A stretch of DNA of 64,000 nucleotides from Anaerostipes hadrus ATCC 29173 = JCM 17467 (lineage in GTDB: Bacteria > Bacillota > Clostridia > Lachnospirales > Lachnospiraceae). The notes under the pieces were generated by a model. That model worked only from the letters and a program-made list of their open reading frames with translations, did no database searches and was not told the origin of the DNA. This document shows positions 35,039-44,003 of this stretch, in pieces (the stretch's first letter is position 1; each line of letters begins with the position of its first letter). The position numbers and the translations under genes are program-made. Location of the stretch: assembly GCF_030296915.1 (NCBI RefSeq), contig NZ_AP028031.1, forward strand, positions 1,421,501 to 1,485,500. Reading direction: 5' to 3'.

Positions 35039-37030
35039 TTATTCTTCTGCAAGAATCTTAACTGCATTTATTATCTGGTTGATTTCTTTCATTGTTGTCT
35101 CATGTCCAAAACTGAATCTTACCATACCCTGCTCTATCGTACCGAAATGCTCATGTACCAATGGTGCACAATGAGCACCTGATCTTGTCTGTATCTGAAA
35201 ACGTTCCATTAATTCATCACTGACACTTCCGGAATCATATTCTTCCAGGTTGATCGAACAAATGGCGGTTTGTTTTGTCAGATCTAATTGCTTTTCATGG
35301 TAAATTTTAATTCCTTGGATCTTCTGAATTTTTTTATAAAATATTTCAATAAGATTCATTTCCTGTTCACGTATCTTATCAATTCCATATGTATTGATAA
35401 AATCAATCGCTGCCCCAAGTCCTACGATTCCGATCCCATTTAATGTTCCTGCTTCCAATGCCTGTGGCAGCACTCCTGGCTGTGTTTTCGAAAATGATAA
35501 GATTCCTGTTCCACCTGTTTTTAACGGACGAATCTCTACACCTTTTCTAATACAGATCCCCCCGATACCCTGCGGTCCCATCAAGCCTTTATGTCCGGTA
35601 AAACATAATATATCGATATTATCTTCCTTCATGGAGATTGGAATCACTCCAGCACTTTGAGCGGTATCAACGACAAATAAAATTCCTTTTTCTCTACAAA
35701 GTTTTCCAACACTTTGGATATCAAACATTTCACCTGTCACATTGGATGCATGCGTCATCACGATCATCTTGGTATCTTTTGTGATTGCCTGTTTGATATC
35801 CCCCACATCTGGTGAAGTGATCGTTAAGCAAACTCCTTGTCGTTCCATCTCATATAATGGACGAAGAACGCTGTTGTGCTCCATAAACGTTGTGATCACA
35901 TGATCACCATGATTTAAGCTTCCTTTGATCACTGTGTTTAAGCTTTCTGTAATTCCACTGGTAAATACAACTTGTTCTGCTCCATAGCCGTCAAAAAACT
36001 GATCTACTTTCGTACGAACTTCGTAAATCTTTCTTGCAGCATCCAGAGAACTTTCGTTGACACCTCTTCCGCTGTTGCCAAGTGCCAATGCGTTCATAAC
36101 TGCATCCTTGACACACTCTGGTTTCGTGATATGCGTTGCTGCATAATCTGCATAAATTGTTTCTACCTTTTGTTTCTCATGGGTACATATAGGAACATTC
36201 GGTTCTTCCTGCTGATCGGAAAGATTATTTTTCAAATATAATAATGCTTCCAAAACACCACCTGCAATGCATCTGGCTTTATCTGAAATTGTAAAGCAGT
36301 TATCGTATTCTTCAGCTCTCGGATCGATATCTGCGATCTTAAATCCTTTTGTCACCGGATATCCATCACGAATTAAACCTCTCAGTAATCCATCCATACT
36401 TGCAGGTACATCAACAATCGTACCTTCTGGTGTTTCTATCTTTGCTAATAACTGGCCTTTGCTTACCATATCTGTGATATGACAGATATTTCTTAAAATC
36501 CCTTTAGCTTGGGAATGGATCACTCGTTCTTTTCCAAAGCCTTTGATCACTCCTGGAATTCCTGTGTTCGGGATCGCACTGCCTTCTTTGATGATCCTTC
36601 CAAGCCTGTGTCCACGCATCGTCTCGATCACAACATCGACATCTTCCCCTGCTGTAAATCCAGGTCCTAAAGCGATCGTGATCGGTGCCATATCTCTTGT
36701 TGTACCAAGATTTTTCTTCGCAAGAATGGCATCAACAACTGCGATCGGATGCAATTGTTTGATCATTTCTCCATTTGGATCGATCATTAATGCCGGATTC
36801 CCTGCTTTCATGATCTGTTCTGCTTCTTTGATATCATGTGCAAGATGGCAGGTCATATCCTCAACCTGCCACTTTTCTTCATAAACTGCTTCTGAAAATG
36901 CAACATTTCTACGAATTGCAGATGGATGTGCAATTTCTAAGATCAATACATGAAAACCACTTTTTACCAATTTATAAATTGTACCTGTGGCGATATCTCC
37001 ACCGCCTCTTACAATGATTAAATCTTTCAT
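35039..37030 (-). CDS. YqeB-cysteine desulfurase fusion (SDMH selenium delivery)
   Basis: A 663-residue fusion. Residues 1-269 match the YqeB family of the SDMH system (IVRGGGDIATGTIYKL, MRGHRLGRIIKEGSAIPNTG). After a linker (270-290), residues 291-663 are a complete class V aminotransferase-type cysteine desulfurase: YADYAATHITKPECV, VFTSGITESLN, MTHASNVTG, the PLP Lys481 in FTGHKGLMGPQG and a catalytic Cys621 in RSGAHCAPL. Cysteine desulfurases of this type mobilise sulfur or selenium. In other genomes the two parts are neighbouring genes, so the fusion suggests direct hand-over. It starts nine bases after yedF. Confidence 0.87.
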   Translation of the reverse strand: MKDLIIVRGGGDIATGTIYKLVKSGFHVLILEIAHPSAIRRNVAFSEAVYEEKWQVEDMTCHLAHDIKEAEQIMKAGNPALMIDPNGEMIKQLHPIAVVDAILAKKNLGTTRDMAPITIALGPGFTAGEDVDVVIETMRGHRLGRIIKEGSAIPNTGIPGVIKGFGKERVIHSQAKGILRNICHITDMVSKGQLLAKIETPEGTIVDVPASMDGLLRGLIRDGYPVTKGFKIADIDPRAEEYDNCFTISDKARCIAGGVLEALLYLKNNLSDQQEEPNVPICTHEKQKVETIYADYAATHITKPECVKDAVMNALALGNSGRGVNESSLDAARKIYEVRTKVDQFFDGYGAEQVVFTSGITESLNTVIKGSLNHGDHVITTFMEHNSVLRPLYEMERQGVCLTITSPDVGDIKQAITKDTKMIVMTHASNVTGEMFDIQSVGKLCREKGILFVVDTAQSAGVIPISMKEDNIDILCFTGHKGLMGPQGIGGICIRKGVEIRPLKTGGTGILSFSKTQPGVLPQALEAGTLNGIGIVGLGAAIDFINTYGIDKIREQEMNLIEIFYKKIQKIQGIKIYHEKQLDLTKQTAICSINLEEYDSGSVSDELMERFQIQTRSGAHCAPLVHEHFGTIEQGMVRFSFGHETTMKEINQIINAVKILAEE

Positions 37031-37039
37031 AGATATTCC

Positions 37040-37645
37040 TCAAGGTTTGATCACTTTTCCTGCTTTTTCCATCATTTCTACGATATCATACATATTTGTG
37101 ATGGAACCAACCGCTAATTTATCTGTAATATCATAGAAATTTAAGCATGTTCCGCAAGTATATATTTCGACCCCTTCTGCTTCTAATGTTTTTAAATCTT
37201 CTAAAGAATCAGAATCTTCGCATGTAAGATATGCTCCTGAATTATAAAATAATACCTTTGATGGAAGTTTATCCTGTTTTGTTACTGCAAATAAAAACGC
37301 TTTGATCAATGTCTGACCAAGAGCTTTCTCTCCTTGTCCCATCTCGTTGGATGATACAGCGATGATAAAATCATCCTTTGCAGATGGTGCACAGACAATC
37401 TCTTCTTCCTCATCTGCCGGTGTATAATTCTCTGCCATGATCTCAATCTTAAATTCATTGTCTGAGATCTTCTCGCTTTTAACTTCGCAGTTTTTACCTT
37501 CTGCAAATCTTGTAACATTCTGGACAGCTGGTTCATTATCTACCAGAACGATTAATTTTGTCTCTCCATCCATTGATTCTAATGCTTTCTTTGTGTGTAC
37601 AACCGGAATCGGACAAGCATTCCCTCTTTCATCAATCTGTTTCAT
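37040..37645 (-). CDS. yedF: YedF-type selenium metabolism protein (TusA + DsrE-like)
   Basis: A 201-residue two-domain protein. Residues 1-70 are a TusA/SirA domain with the CPIP motif in ERGNACPIPVVHTKKAL, and the second half is DsrE/DsrF-like (IAVSSNEMGQGEKALGQTLIKAF, then GVEIYTCGTCLNFY). This architecture defines the YedF family that co-occurs with SelD and SDMH genes. The CPxP cysteine can carry a persulfide or perselenide. It lies between the DUF3343 gene and the YqeB fusion. Confidence 0.9.
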   Translation of the reverse strand: MKQIDERGNACPIPVVHTKKALESMDGETKLIVLVDNEPAVQNVTRFAEGKNCEVKSEKISDNEFKIEIMAENYTPADEEEEIVCAPSAKDDFIIAVSSNEMGQGEKALGQTLIKAFLFAVTKQDKLPSKVLFYNSGAYLTCEDSDSLEDLKTLEAEGVEIYTCGTCLNFYDITDKLAVGSITNMYDIVEMMEKAGKVIKP

Positions 37646-37659
37646 ACTTAACCTCCCAT

Positions 37660-37896
37660 TTAAATTTCTACCTGAAATACCCCTTGTGGGGTGATTTCAT
37701 ATTCTGACATAAATTGTACCACAGATTCTTCATTTTCTAAAGGGGTCATCCATGCCATTCCACATCCTGCTGTGATCTCTTTTGGTACTGGGATCAATCT
37801 TCCTGCGATCTGATGTTTTTTGCAGGCACTTTCCATACCGATCGCCTGTGTTGTTGTCTCAAATGTGATCACTGTTTTTAATTCTTTTTTTCTCAT
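37660..37896 (-). CDS. DUF3343 putative Se/S carrier-like protein
   Basis: A 78-residue protein of the DUF3343 family. The recognisable features are the N-terminal TVITFETTTQAIGMESACKK, the basic RLIPVPKEITAGCGMAW block with its conserved Cys, and a short C-terminal ferredoxin-like half. Family members sit beside yedF and cysteine desulfurase genes and are thought to carry selenium or sulfur, but direct proof is not known to me. It starts seven bases after the ModE-like gene. Confidence 0.82.
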   Translation of the reverse strand: MRKKELKTVITFETTTQAIGMESACKKHQIAGRLIPVPKEITAGCGMAWMTPLENEESVVQFMSEYEITPQGVFQVEI

Positions 37897-37902
37897 GATA
37901 TT

Positions 37903-38262
37903 TTATGTTTCTCCTGAATTTCCAAAGTTTTTTATAAAAGAACGTTTTACTGCTTCAGCAACTTCTTTCTGAAAGTTTTCATAACGATTCAGAATATCTT
38001 CGCCTTCTGGTGTAAGGTGTGAACCTCCCCCTTGCTTTCCGCCGGATTTTCGTTCTACTAATTTGACTCCAAGGTCTGCTTCCGCACGATTTAAGATCTT
38101 CCATGCTTTGCTTGCAGCCATTCCCATGGATTTATATGCAGCAGATAAAGAACCTTTCTCTCTTGTTAATGATAATAACTGTGCAACTCCTTTTCCAAAA
38201 TCTGGTTCTTCCATAAAAACTCTGACCCTGAAATCAAAACGTTTTGGTAAATATGATTTCAT
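37903..38262 (-). CDS. ModE-like molybdate-responsive regulator (HTH only)
   Basis: A 119-residue protein equivalent to the DNA-binding half of ModE. The winged helix runs LLSLTREKGSLSAAYKSMGMAASKAWKILNRAEADLG, followed by LVERKSGGKQGGGSHLTPEG. It lacks the C-terminal molybdate-binding MOP domains, so ligand sensing is not obvious. It probably regulates this molybdenum-selenium operon. The ATG at 38262 is preferred (GGTGG upstream) and lies two bases from the end of the MoeA-like gene. Confidence 0.82.
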   Translation of the reverse strand: MKSYLPKRFDFRVRVFMEEPDFGKGVAQLLSLTREKGSLSAAYKSMGMAASKAWKILNRAEADLGVKLVERKSGGKQGGGSHLTPEGEDILNRYENFQKEVAEAVKRSFIKNFGNSGET

Positions 38263-38264
38263 GT

Positions 38265-39299
38265 CTACCACCCTTTTCCGAATCCACAGTTTGGATAAGT
38301 ACAAACTTTACATCCAAGACATAATCCGCCTTCTCCAAGGTGTGCAAGTTCTTCTGCACTTACTTTATCATCTGCCATGATCCTTGGCAGAATAAGATCA
38401 AAAACAGTTCTCTTTGAATACATAACGCATCCTGGAAGTCCCATGATCGGAATTATCTGATCTCCTTTTTTATAATATGCAAGTAAAAACATTGCTCCTG
38501 GCAAAACAGGTGCTCCATAAGATATGATATCGGCTCCTGTATTCTTGATCGCAAGTGGTGTCTTGTCATCTGGATCAACACTCATTCCTCCTGTGCATAA
38601 TACCATTTCTGCCCCATTTTCGATAGCTTCTAAGATTGTTTTTGTTAAAAGTTCATTGTCATCTGGCAACTGTTTTGTACTGGTCACTTCTGCACCGTAT
38701 TCTTTGATCTTTTCTGCCACAACTGGAGTAAATGTATCCTCAATTCTATGATAATACACTTCATTTCCTGTAGCTAAGATCACGGCTTTTTTCTTCTTAT
38801 AAGGCAGAAGAGACAGGATTGGTGTATCCCCAACCCTGTCTTTGACTTCCTGCATCTTATCTTTTTCAATGACCAGTGGAATGATTCTCGTACCTGCTAG
38901 TTTGTCCCCTGCTTTGACTGGAGTATTTCCAGATCTTGTCGCGATCATCATCTGTCCGAAAGAATTGACGGTAAATAGTTTTTCTTTGTCGATCTTTAAG
39001 AGTCCGTCATATTCGGCAGATAATTCAATCTTACCTTCCTTAACTTCTGACTCTTTCATTCCTTCATTCTTGCACAGATCACAAAGGATCCTTGCTGCAT
39101 CATTTTCATGAAGCATATCGTCTCCGGCTTCCCAGACGTATAAATGATCTTTTCCAAGGGATAACAACACTGGGATATCTTCTTCTTTGACTACATGACC
39201 TTTCCTGAATCTTGCGTCTTTTGTAACACCTTTGATGATCTGTGTGATATCATGACATAGCACAGTTCCTACAGCATCTTTTGTATCCACTAATTTCAT
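38265..39299 (-). CDS. MoeA-like molybdopterin-binding protein with C-terminal Cys cluster
   Basis: A 344-residue protein with the MoeA/MogA molybdopterin-binding fold (ILATGNEVY, then MVLCTGGMSVDPDDKTPLAIKN). The N-terminal half (VDTKDAVGTVLCHDITQII) resembles MoeA domains, but the protein is shorter than MoeA. It ends with a cysteine-rich string, GLCLGCKVCTYPNCGFGKG, which could bind iron-sulfur or zinc. I know this form from SDMH and molybdate gene clusters. It probably works in molybdenum insertion; the precise step is unproven. Confidence 0.82.
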   Translation of the reverse strand: MKLVDTKDAVGTVLCHDITQIIKGVTKDARFRKGHVVKEEDIPVLLSLGKDHLYVWEAGDDMLHENDAARILCDLCKNEGMKESEVKEGKIELSAEYDGLLKIDKEKLFTVNSFGQMMIATRSGNTPVKAGDKLAGTRIIPLVIEKDKMQEVKDRVGDTPILSLLPYKKKKAVILATGNEVYYHRIEDTFTPVVAEKIKEYGAEVTSTKQLPDDNELLTKTILEAIENGAEMVLCTGGMSVDPDDKTPLAIKNTGADIISYGAPVLPGAMFLLAYYKKGDQIIPIMGLPGCVMYSKRTVFDLILPRIMADDKVSAEELAHLGEGGLCLGCKVCTYPNCGFGKGW

Positions 39300-39319
39300 T
39301 GTTTTTCACCTTCTACTTC

Positions 39320-40132
39320 TTATTTATTAATTGTAAATCCATAAGATCTGAAGACTTTTAATGCTTTTTCACTCTGTAAGAATTTTACGAATTTATCAGC
39401 TGCATCTTTATTTTTACTTTTCTTTAATGCTGCAACTGGATAAATAACTGGCGTTTTTAAAGCATCTGCTGGTGCTTCTGCAAGAACTTTTACATCCTTG
39501 TTACTTGCTGCATCTGTTGCATATACAACACCGCAAGAAGCACTTCCTTTTGCTACCCAATTTAAAACTTCTGTTACATTTGTTCCAAAGCTTGCTTTTT
39601 TCTTCACATCATTCCAGTTCTTTAAGTTTGTCAAGATTTCCTGTGCATACTGTCCAGCTGGAACGCTCTTAGGATCTCCTAATGCTATTGTATCAGCTTT
39701 TGTGATATCTTTAAAGGATGAAACTTTTTCATCACCTTTTTTAGGAGCGATCAGTACAACTTTGTTTTCTAATAATTCTACAACATCCCCCTTGCTGATG
39801 TATTTTCCTTTGACAAGATTGTTCATCTGTTCAGTCGCTGCTGACATAAATACATCAGCTGCCATTCCATTTTCAATCTGGCTCTGTAATTTTCCTGAAC
39901 TATCATAACTTCCTTCTACTTTAATTCCTTTATTTTCTTTTTCGAACATTGGAATTAATTTCTCTGTGTAGCATTTTTCAAGACTAGCTGCAGCTGCAAG
40001 TGTGATGGTTGTTGTTTCTTCTTTCTTTACTGCCTCTGTTGTGGATTTAGAGCTGTCCTTATTGCTTCCACATGCTGTTACCCCAAGAACCATAGCTCCT
40101 GCTAATAACACTGCTAAAAATTTCTTTTTCAT
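39320..40132 (-). CDS. modA: Molybdate ABC transporter substrate-binding lipoprotein
   Basis: A 270-residue ModA. The signal peptide ends in the lipobox VTAC with lipidated Cys21, followed by an Ser/Thr-rich linker and the periplasmic-binding fold beginning TITLAAAASLEKCYTEKLIP. SYDSSGKLQSQIENGMAADVF is the oxyanion site. It captures molybdate or tungstate at the cell surface for ModBC. The ATG at 40132 is preferred over 40228, which would hide the signal peptide. It lies 40 bases after modC, so the gene order is modB-modC-modA. Confidence 0.92.
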   Translation of the reverse strand: MKKKFLAVLLAGAMVLGVTACGSNKDSSKSTTEAVKKEETTTITLAAAASLEKCYTEKLIPMFEKENKGIKVEGSYDSSGKLQSQIENGMAADVFMSAATEQMNNLVKGKYISKGDVVELLENKVVLIAPKKGDEKVSSFKDITKADTIALGDPKSVPAGQYAQEILTNLKNWNDVKKKASFGTNVTEVLNWVAKGSASCGVVYATDAASNKDVKVLAEAPADALKTPVIYPVAALKKSKNKDAADKFVKFLQSEKALKVFRSYGFTINK

Positions 40133-40172
40133 TTGCAACTTCCTCACTTTCTTAAAAATGTTATGTAAAATT

Positions 40173-40832
40173 TCATAGTAATGTGGCTTTTTCCATATGA
40201 CCTCTTTGAATATGGTATTTTTTGTCACATAGATTTTCTACTTCCTTACTGCTGTGGCTCACCAAGATCGCTGGTTTATCCAACATTGCCAGCATATTGG
40301 ATAATTCATCTTGCATCTGTTCTCTTAAGTATTCATCCAACGCTGAAAATGGCTCATCCATCAGGATGACTTCCGGTTCACACACAAGCATCCTTGCTAA
40401 CGCTGTTCGCTGTTTTTGCCCTCCTGAAATCTGTCTTGGATATCTTTTTGCTAATTCTTCGATATGAAATCGTTTCATCATATCATTTGTCTTTTGTTCG
40501 ATTTCATCCTTCGGAAATCCTTTTGCTCTTAATCCTGTTTTGATATTCTCTTCAATCGTCATATTAGGAAACAGTGCATATCCCTGAAATAAATATCCAA
40601 TCTTTCGTTTTTGTGGTGGCAGATCGATCTTTTTCTCGGAATCATAAAGTATTTTCCCATCTAGTACAATTCTCCCACTATCTGCAGTTTCCACACCTGC
40701 GATACATTTTAAAGTAATGCTTTTTCCACTTCCAGAAGGTCCCATAAGCCCTGTACAACCTGTTTCTACATTAAGTTCTGACTCTAATGTAAATTCTTTT
40801 AGTTTCTTTTTGATCTTTACTTCAAGACTCAT
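40173..40832 (-). CDS. modC: Molybdate ABC transporter ATP-binding protein, short form
   Basis: A 219-residue ABC ATPase. Walker A is GPSGSGKS, the Q-loop is in GYLFQGYALFPNM, the signature is ISGGQKQRTALARML and Walker B is VILMDEPFSALD, with the H-loop in LVSHSSKEVE. It ends right after the nucleotide-binding domain and lacks the C-terminal MOP/TOBE domain of classic ModC, so it would not sense molybdate itself. It is placed between modB and modA. Confidence 0.9.
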   Translation of the reverse strand: MSLEVKIKKKLKEFTLESELNVETGCTGLMGPSGSGKSITLKCIAGVETADSGRIVLDGKILYDSEKKIDLPPQKRKIGYLFQGYALFPNMTIEENIKTGLRAKGFPKDEIEQKTNDMMKRFHIEELAKRYPRQISGGQKQRTALARMLVCEPEVILMDEPFSALDEYLREQMQDELSNMLAMLDKPAILVSHSSKEVENLCDKKYHIQRGHMEKATLL

Positions 40833-40842
40833 ACATCTCTCC

Positions 40843-41517
40843 TTACGCTTCCTGTTTCTTCTTTTCCATGATCAGGTAAATATTCATGGCTGCTACGATT
40901 GCAAAACAAATGATCACGATCACAAGTACATACTGATATGCTGCATCCATATTTCCCGCTGCAACTTCAGAGTATACTGCAAGTGGCAGAGTTCTTGTTC
41001 TTCCCGGAATATTTCCAGCGATCATTGCTGTTGCTCCGAATTCACCAAGTCCTCTGGCAAATGCAAGCACTCCACCAGAAATGATCCCTGGCAGTGCATT
41101 TGGGATCATAACTCGAAAGAAAATGCTCCACTCACTCATTCCAAGTGTTCTTGCAGCAAAGATAAGATCTTCATCAATCTGTTCCAGGGCACCTCTTGCA
41201 GAACGGTACATCAATGGAAATGACATCACAACTGCCGCAAGGATCGTTGCGCCCCATGAAAATGCAATCTTGATTCCAAGATAATTTTCAAATAATTTTC
41301 CTACTGGTCCATATGATCCGAAAAATACAAGCAAGAAAAACCCTGCAACAGTTGGTGGTAATACTAATGGCATCGTAAAGATCCCATCCCAGAAGATTCT
41401 TGTTGCGTCTGATTTACGATATAAGATCCATCTTGCTGCTAATAATCCTAAAATAAAGGTAAATAAAATCGCGATCGTTGCCGTTTTCATCGATATGATG
41501 ATCGGTGATATATCCAT
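40843..41517 (-). CDS. modB: Molybdate ABC transporter permease
   Basis: A 224-residue permease with about five membrane helices. The start SPIIISMKTATIAILFTFILG, the LPLVLPPTVAGFFLLV string and the EAA-loop region AARTLGMSEWSIFFRVMIPNALPGI are typical ModB. It forms the membrane channel for ModA-delivered molybdate. It starts 15 bases after the MOSC-MogA gene. Confidence 0.93.
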   Translation of the reverse strand: MDISPIIISMKTATIAILFTFILGLLAARWILYRKSDATRIFWDGIFTMPLVLPPTVAGFFLLVFFGSYGPVGKLFENYLGIKIAFSWGATILAAVVMSFPLMYRSARGALEQIDEDLIFAARTLGMSEWSIFFRVMIPNALPGIISGGVLAFARGLGEFGATAMIAGNIPGRTRTLPLAVYSEVAAGNMDAAYQYVLVIVIICFAIVAAMNIYLIMEKKKQEA

Positions 41518-41532
41518 ACATTGTCTCCTCTC

Positions 41533-42471
41533 TTAGTTTCTTCCGCAATCTTCTGTGTTTTCCCTTAAAGTATCTAATCCATGTGGCAGCTGATCAATGA
41601 TAAAAGAAAGACTCTCTTCCACTGCCTTTTTGCTTCCAGGAAGATTAATGATCAATGTTTTCTTTCTTATTACACTGACACCTCTTGATAACATGGCTCG
41701 TTTTGTGATCGTCATAGAACCTGCTCTGATCGCTTCTGAGATTCCCGGTACATTGCGGTCTGCAACAGCTAAAGTTGCTTCTGGTGTACGATCTCTTGGA
41801 GAAAGCCCTGTCCCACCGGTTGTAATAATTAAATCAACCTGCCGGCTGTCGCTTAAACGGATCAGATGTTTTTTGATCTGAGCTTCTTCATCCGGAAGAA
41901 GGATTTCTTCTACGATCTTAAATCCATGTTCTTTTAAGATTTCTGCTGCTCTTGGACCGCTTGTATCCACTCGTTCTCCTCTGGAGCCTTTATCACTCAA
42001 TGTCATGACTGCTGCCATGTATGGCATATCTTTCTCTGGGTAAATGACCTCAATCTTATCTCCGACTTTGATTGTTCCGCTTTCTAATACTTTTGCAAAG
42101 ATACCTTCTCTTGGCATGATACAGTCCCCAACACGTTTATATATCTCACAATGACTATGGCATTCTTTCCCAATCTGAGTAATCTCAAACTTTGCATCAT
42201 TACAGATCAGTTTTGTTCCAACTGGAAGTTTCTTAAAATCAATGCCGTAAGCAAGAATATTTTCCCCAAAATCACCCTCGATCACGGAAGCACCTTTTTC
42301 ATTGAATTCATCCACAATATCCGCGCTCAAAAAACTAACCTGACGATGCCATTTTCCTGCATGGGCATCTCCTTCTAATCCAAAGTCTTTGATCACATTG
42401 ACTTCGTTGATATTTTTCTTCACGGTTCCTCGTTTTTCACTGATACAGACTGCTTTTATGATTCCTTCCAT
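41533..42471 (-). CDS. MOSC-MogA fusion protein
   Basis: A 312-residue fusion. Residues 1-147 form a MOSC domain ([32 protein letters not shown], with Cys in [10 protein letters not shown]), a module that handles sulfur or molybdopterin. Residues 152-312 are MogA/MoaB-like ([50 protein letters not shown]), which adenylates molybdopterin before metal insertion. It overlaps the end of moaC by 16 bases, so the two are likely translationally coupled. The fusion is known in clostridia. Confidence 0.9.
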   Translation of the reverse strand: MEGIIKAVCISEKRGTVKKNINEVNVIKDFGLEGDAHAGKWHRQVSFLSADIVDEFNEKGASVIEGDFGENILAYGIDFKKLPVGTKLICNDAKFEITQIGKECHSHCEIYKRVGDCIMPREGIFAKVLESGTIKVGDKIEVIYPEKDMPYMAAVMTLSDKGSRGERVDTSGPRAAEILKEHGFKIVEEILLPDEEAQIKKHLIRLSDSRQVDLIITTGGTGLSPRDRTPEATLAVADRNVPGISEAIRAGSMTITKRAMLSRGVSVIRKKTLIINLPGSKKAVEESLSFIIDQLPHGLDTLRENTEDCGRN

Positions 42472-42938
42472 ACAAAATCACCACTCTTTCCACCTGTTTT
42501 CTCTACTAAATGTATCTCTGACATAACCATATGTTTGTCAATTGCCTTGCACATATCATAAATCGTTAATAAAGCAATCTGTACTCCTGTCAGTGCCTCC
42601 ATCTCAACGCCTGTTTTCCCTATTGTTTTGACAAGACAGACTGCTTTGATCTCTTTGGTTTCTTCTAGCATTTCAAAATCAACTTTACACTTTGTAAGCA
42701 TCAGAAGATGGCACATCGGGATCAGTTCAAATGTCTTCTTTGCCGCCATGATCCCTGCGATCCTTGCAGTTCCTAAGACATCTCCTTTTGCCATACTTCC
42801 TTCTTTGACTTTTTCAAAGATCTCATCATTAACTTTGATCTTTCCTTGTGCGATCGCTGTTCTTGTTGTTTCTTTTTTCTTCGTCACATCGACCATGACC
42901 GCATTCCCATGCTGGTCAAAATGTGAAAATTCTCCCAT
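42456..42938 (-). CDS. moaC: Cyclic pyranopterin monophosphate synthase
   Basis: A 160-residue MoaC, which together with MoaA converts GTP to cyclic pyranopterin monophosphate. The core [26 protein letters not shown] and the ending KTGGKSG are canonical. The usual cis-proline motif PMCHPLMLT reads PMCHLLMLT here; the histidine is kept but the Pro is Leu, an unusual change close to the active site. It starts five bases after moaA. Confidence 0.93.
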   Translation of the reverse strand: MGEFSHFDQHGNAVMVDVTKKKETTRTAIAQGKIKVNDEIFEKVKEGSMAKGDVLGTARIAGIMAAKKTFELIPMCHLLMLTKCKVDFEMLEETKEIKAVCLVKTIGKTGVEMEALTGVQIALLTIYDMCKAIDKHMVMSEIHLVEKTGGKSGDFVWKES

Positions 42939-42943
42939 TTATC

Positions 42944-43906
42944 TTATCCTCCAATTGTATACATCTTGCTGTTTGACGGCATTTCTTCAAAATGATGTGC
43001 CTGTGGTTTTTTATAAATGATTTCTTTTAAAACCTGTTTGATCTCTTCGTCTGACGTTTCATCCTTTCTTAACAGATCTCTTAAATTTCCTGCTTCTTCA
43101 TAATAAAGACATGGTTTGATCCCACCGATAGAAGTCAAACGAATACGGTTGCATGTATCACAAAATTTTCCATGCAATGCCTCGATCCATCCGATCATTC
43201 CCTTATATCCTTCCATTGTTTCATAAACTGCTGGCCCATTTCCCATTCTTTGTTCGGTTTTGTGAAATCTGATCCCTTGATCTTTTAGGTTCTTTCTGAT
43301 TTCATTTCTTGTTAATGCTATCGTTGTCTTCTTATTTCCAAGCGGCATTTGTTCAATAAATCGTATACAGATTTTATGATCTTTCATATAGTCTATAAAT
43401 TTTTGAATATCCTCCATCGTCGTCCATTCTGTCAACACAACATTTATCTTTATATTCAATCCTATATTGACCGCTTTATTAATTACTGATATGACCTGTT
43501 TGTATCCATCGAATCCTGTGATCTTTTTATATTTCTCCTGATCCATAAAATCAAGACTTATATTGATCCCATCCACTCCTGCCTCTGCTAATTTCACTAA
43601 ATCTTTTGATAATAAGATTGCATTGGTTGTTAACGTAACTTTATTAACTCCATCCGTTTTCTTTAATTCACGGATAAAATCTGAACAACCTTTTCGTACC
43701 AACGGTTCGCCACCTGTGATCTTAAATTTGTCAATTCCAAGCGTTGTAAGAATCTTACATACTCTTAGGATCTCCTCATATCTTAAAATCTCCCCATGTG
43801 ACAACATTTCTTCATGATCAGGGCGGCAATAGGTACAATATAAATTACAACGATCCGTGATCGATATTCTTGCATAATCAATGGTTCTTTGAAATTGATC
43901 TTTCAT
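42944..43906 (-). CDS. moaA: GTP 3',8-cyclase
   Basis: A 320-residue radical SAM enzyme. The first cluster motif is CNLYCTYC, followed by the glycine-rich ITGGEPLVRKG. The second cluster cysteines lie in FCDTCNRIRL and about 14 residues later in GIKPCLYYE. The C-terminus ends in Gly-Gly (MYTIGG), as needed for activity in MoaA. It is preceded by a leader holding two hairpins. No moaD, moaE or moeB is present in the window. Confidence 0.94.
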   Translation of the reverse strand: MKDQFQRTIDYARISITDRCNLYCTYCRPDHEEMLSHGEILRYEEILRVCKILTTLGIDKFKITGGEPLVRKGCSDFIRELKKTDGVNKVTLTTNAILLSKDLVKLAEAGVDGINISLDFMDQEKYKKITGFDGYKQVISVINKAVNIGLNIKINVVLTEWTTMEDIQKFIDYMKDHKICIRFIEQMPLGNKKTTIALTRNEIRKNLKDQGIRFHKTEQRMGNGPAVYETMEGYKGMIGWIEALHGKFCDTCNRIRLTSIGGIKPCLYYEEAGNLRDLLRKDETSDEEIKQVLKEIIYKKPQAHHFEEMPSNSKMYTIGG

Positions 43907-43919
43907 CTCTTTCTCCTAT

Positions 43920-43994
43920 CGTTATTCTCAACCAAGAATAACGCCTGCCTAAAATCAGACAGGAAAAACCATGTTTTAACATTCTTCCTGTCTG
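43920..43994 (-). promoter_or_regulatory. Two stable hairpins in the selD-moaA leader
   Basis: On the transcript, a ten-base stem CAGACAGGAA/TTCCTGTCTG (43956-43994) encloses a second small palindrome, ATGTTTTAACAT on the plus strand. After 12 bases comes a nine-base stem CGTTATTCT/AGAATAACG with a six-base loop (43920-43943), ending just before the moaA ribosome site. Neither has a T run. They could be a processing site, a cis-regulatory element or a pause site. I could not match them to the Moco RNA motif. Confidence 0.6.
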
Positions 43995-44003
43995 TTCGTT
44001 CTT

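Noticed and set aside
43907..44003. Moco riboswitch upstream of moaA
   Set aside because: Two hairpins are present, but I could not align the conserved Moco RNA core; kept only as an unnamed structure.
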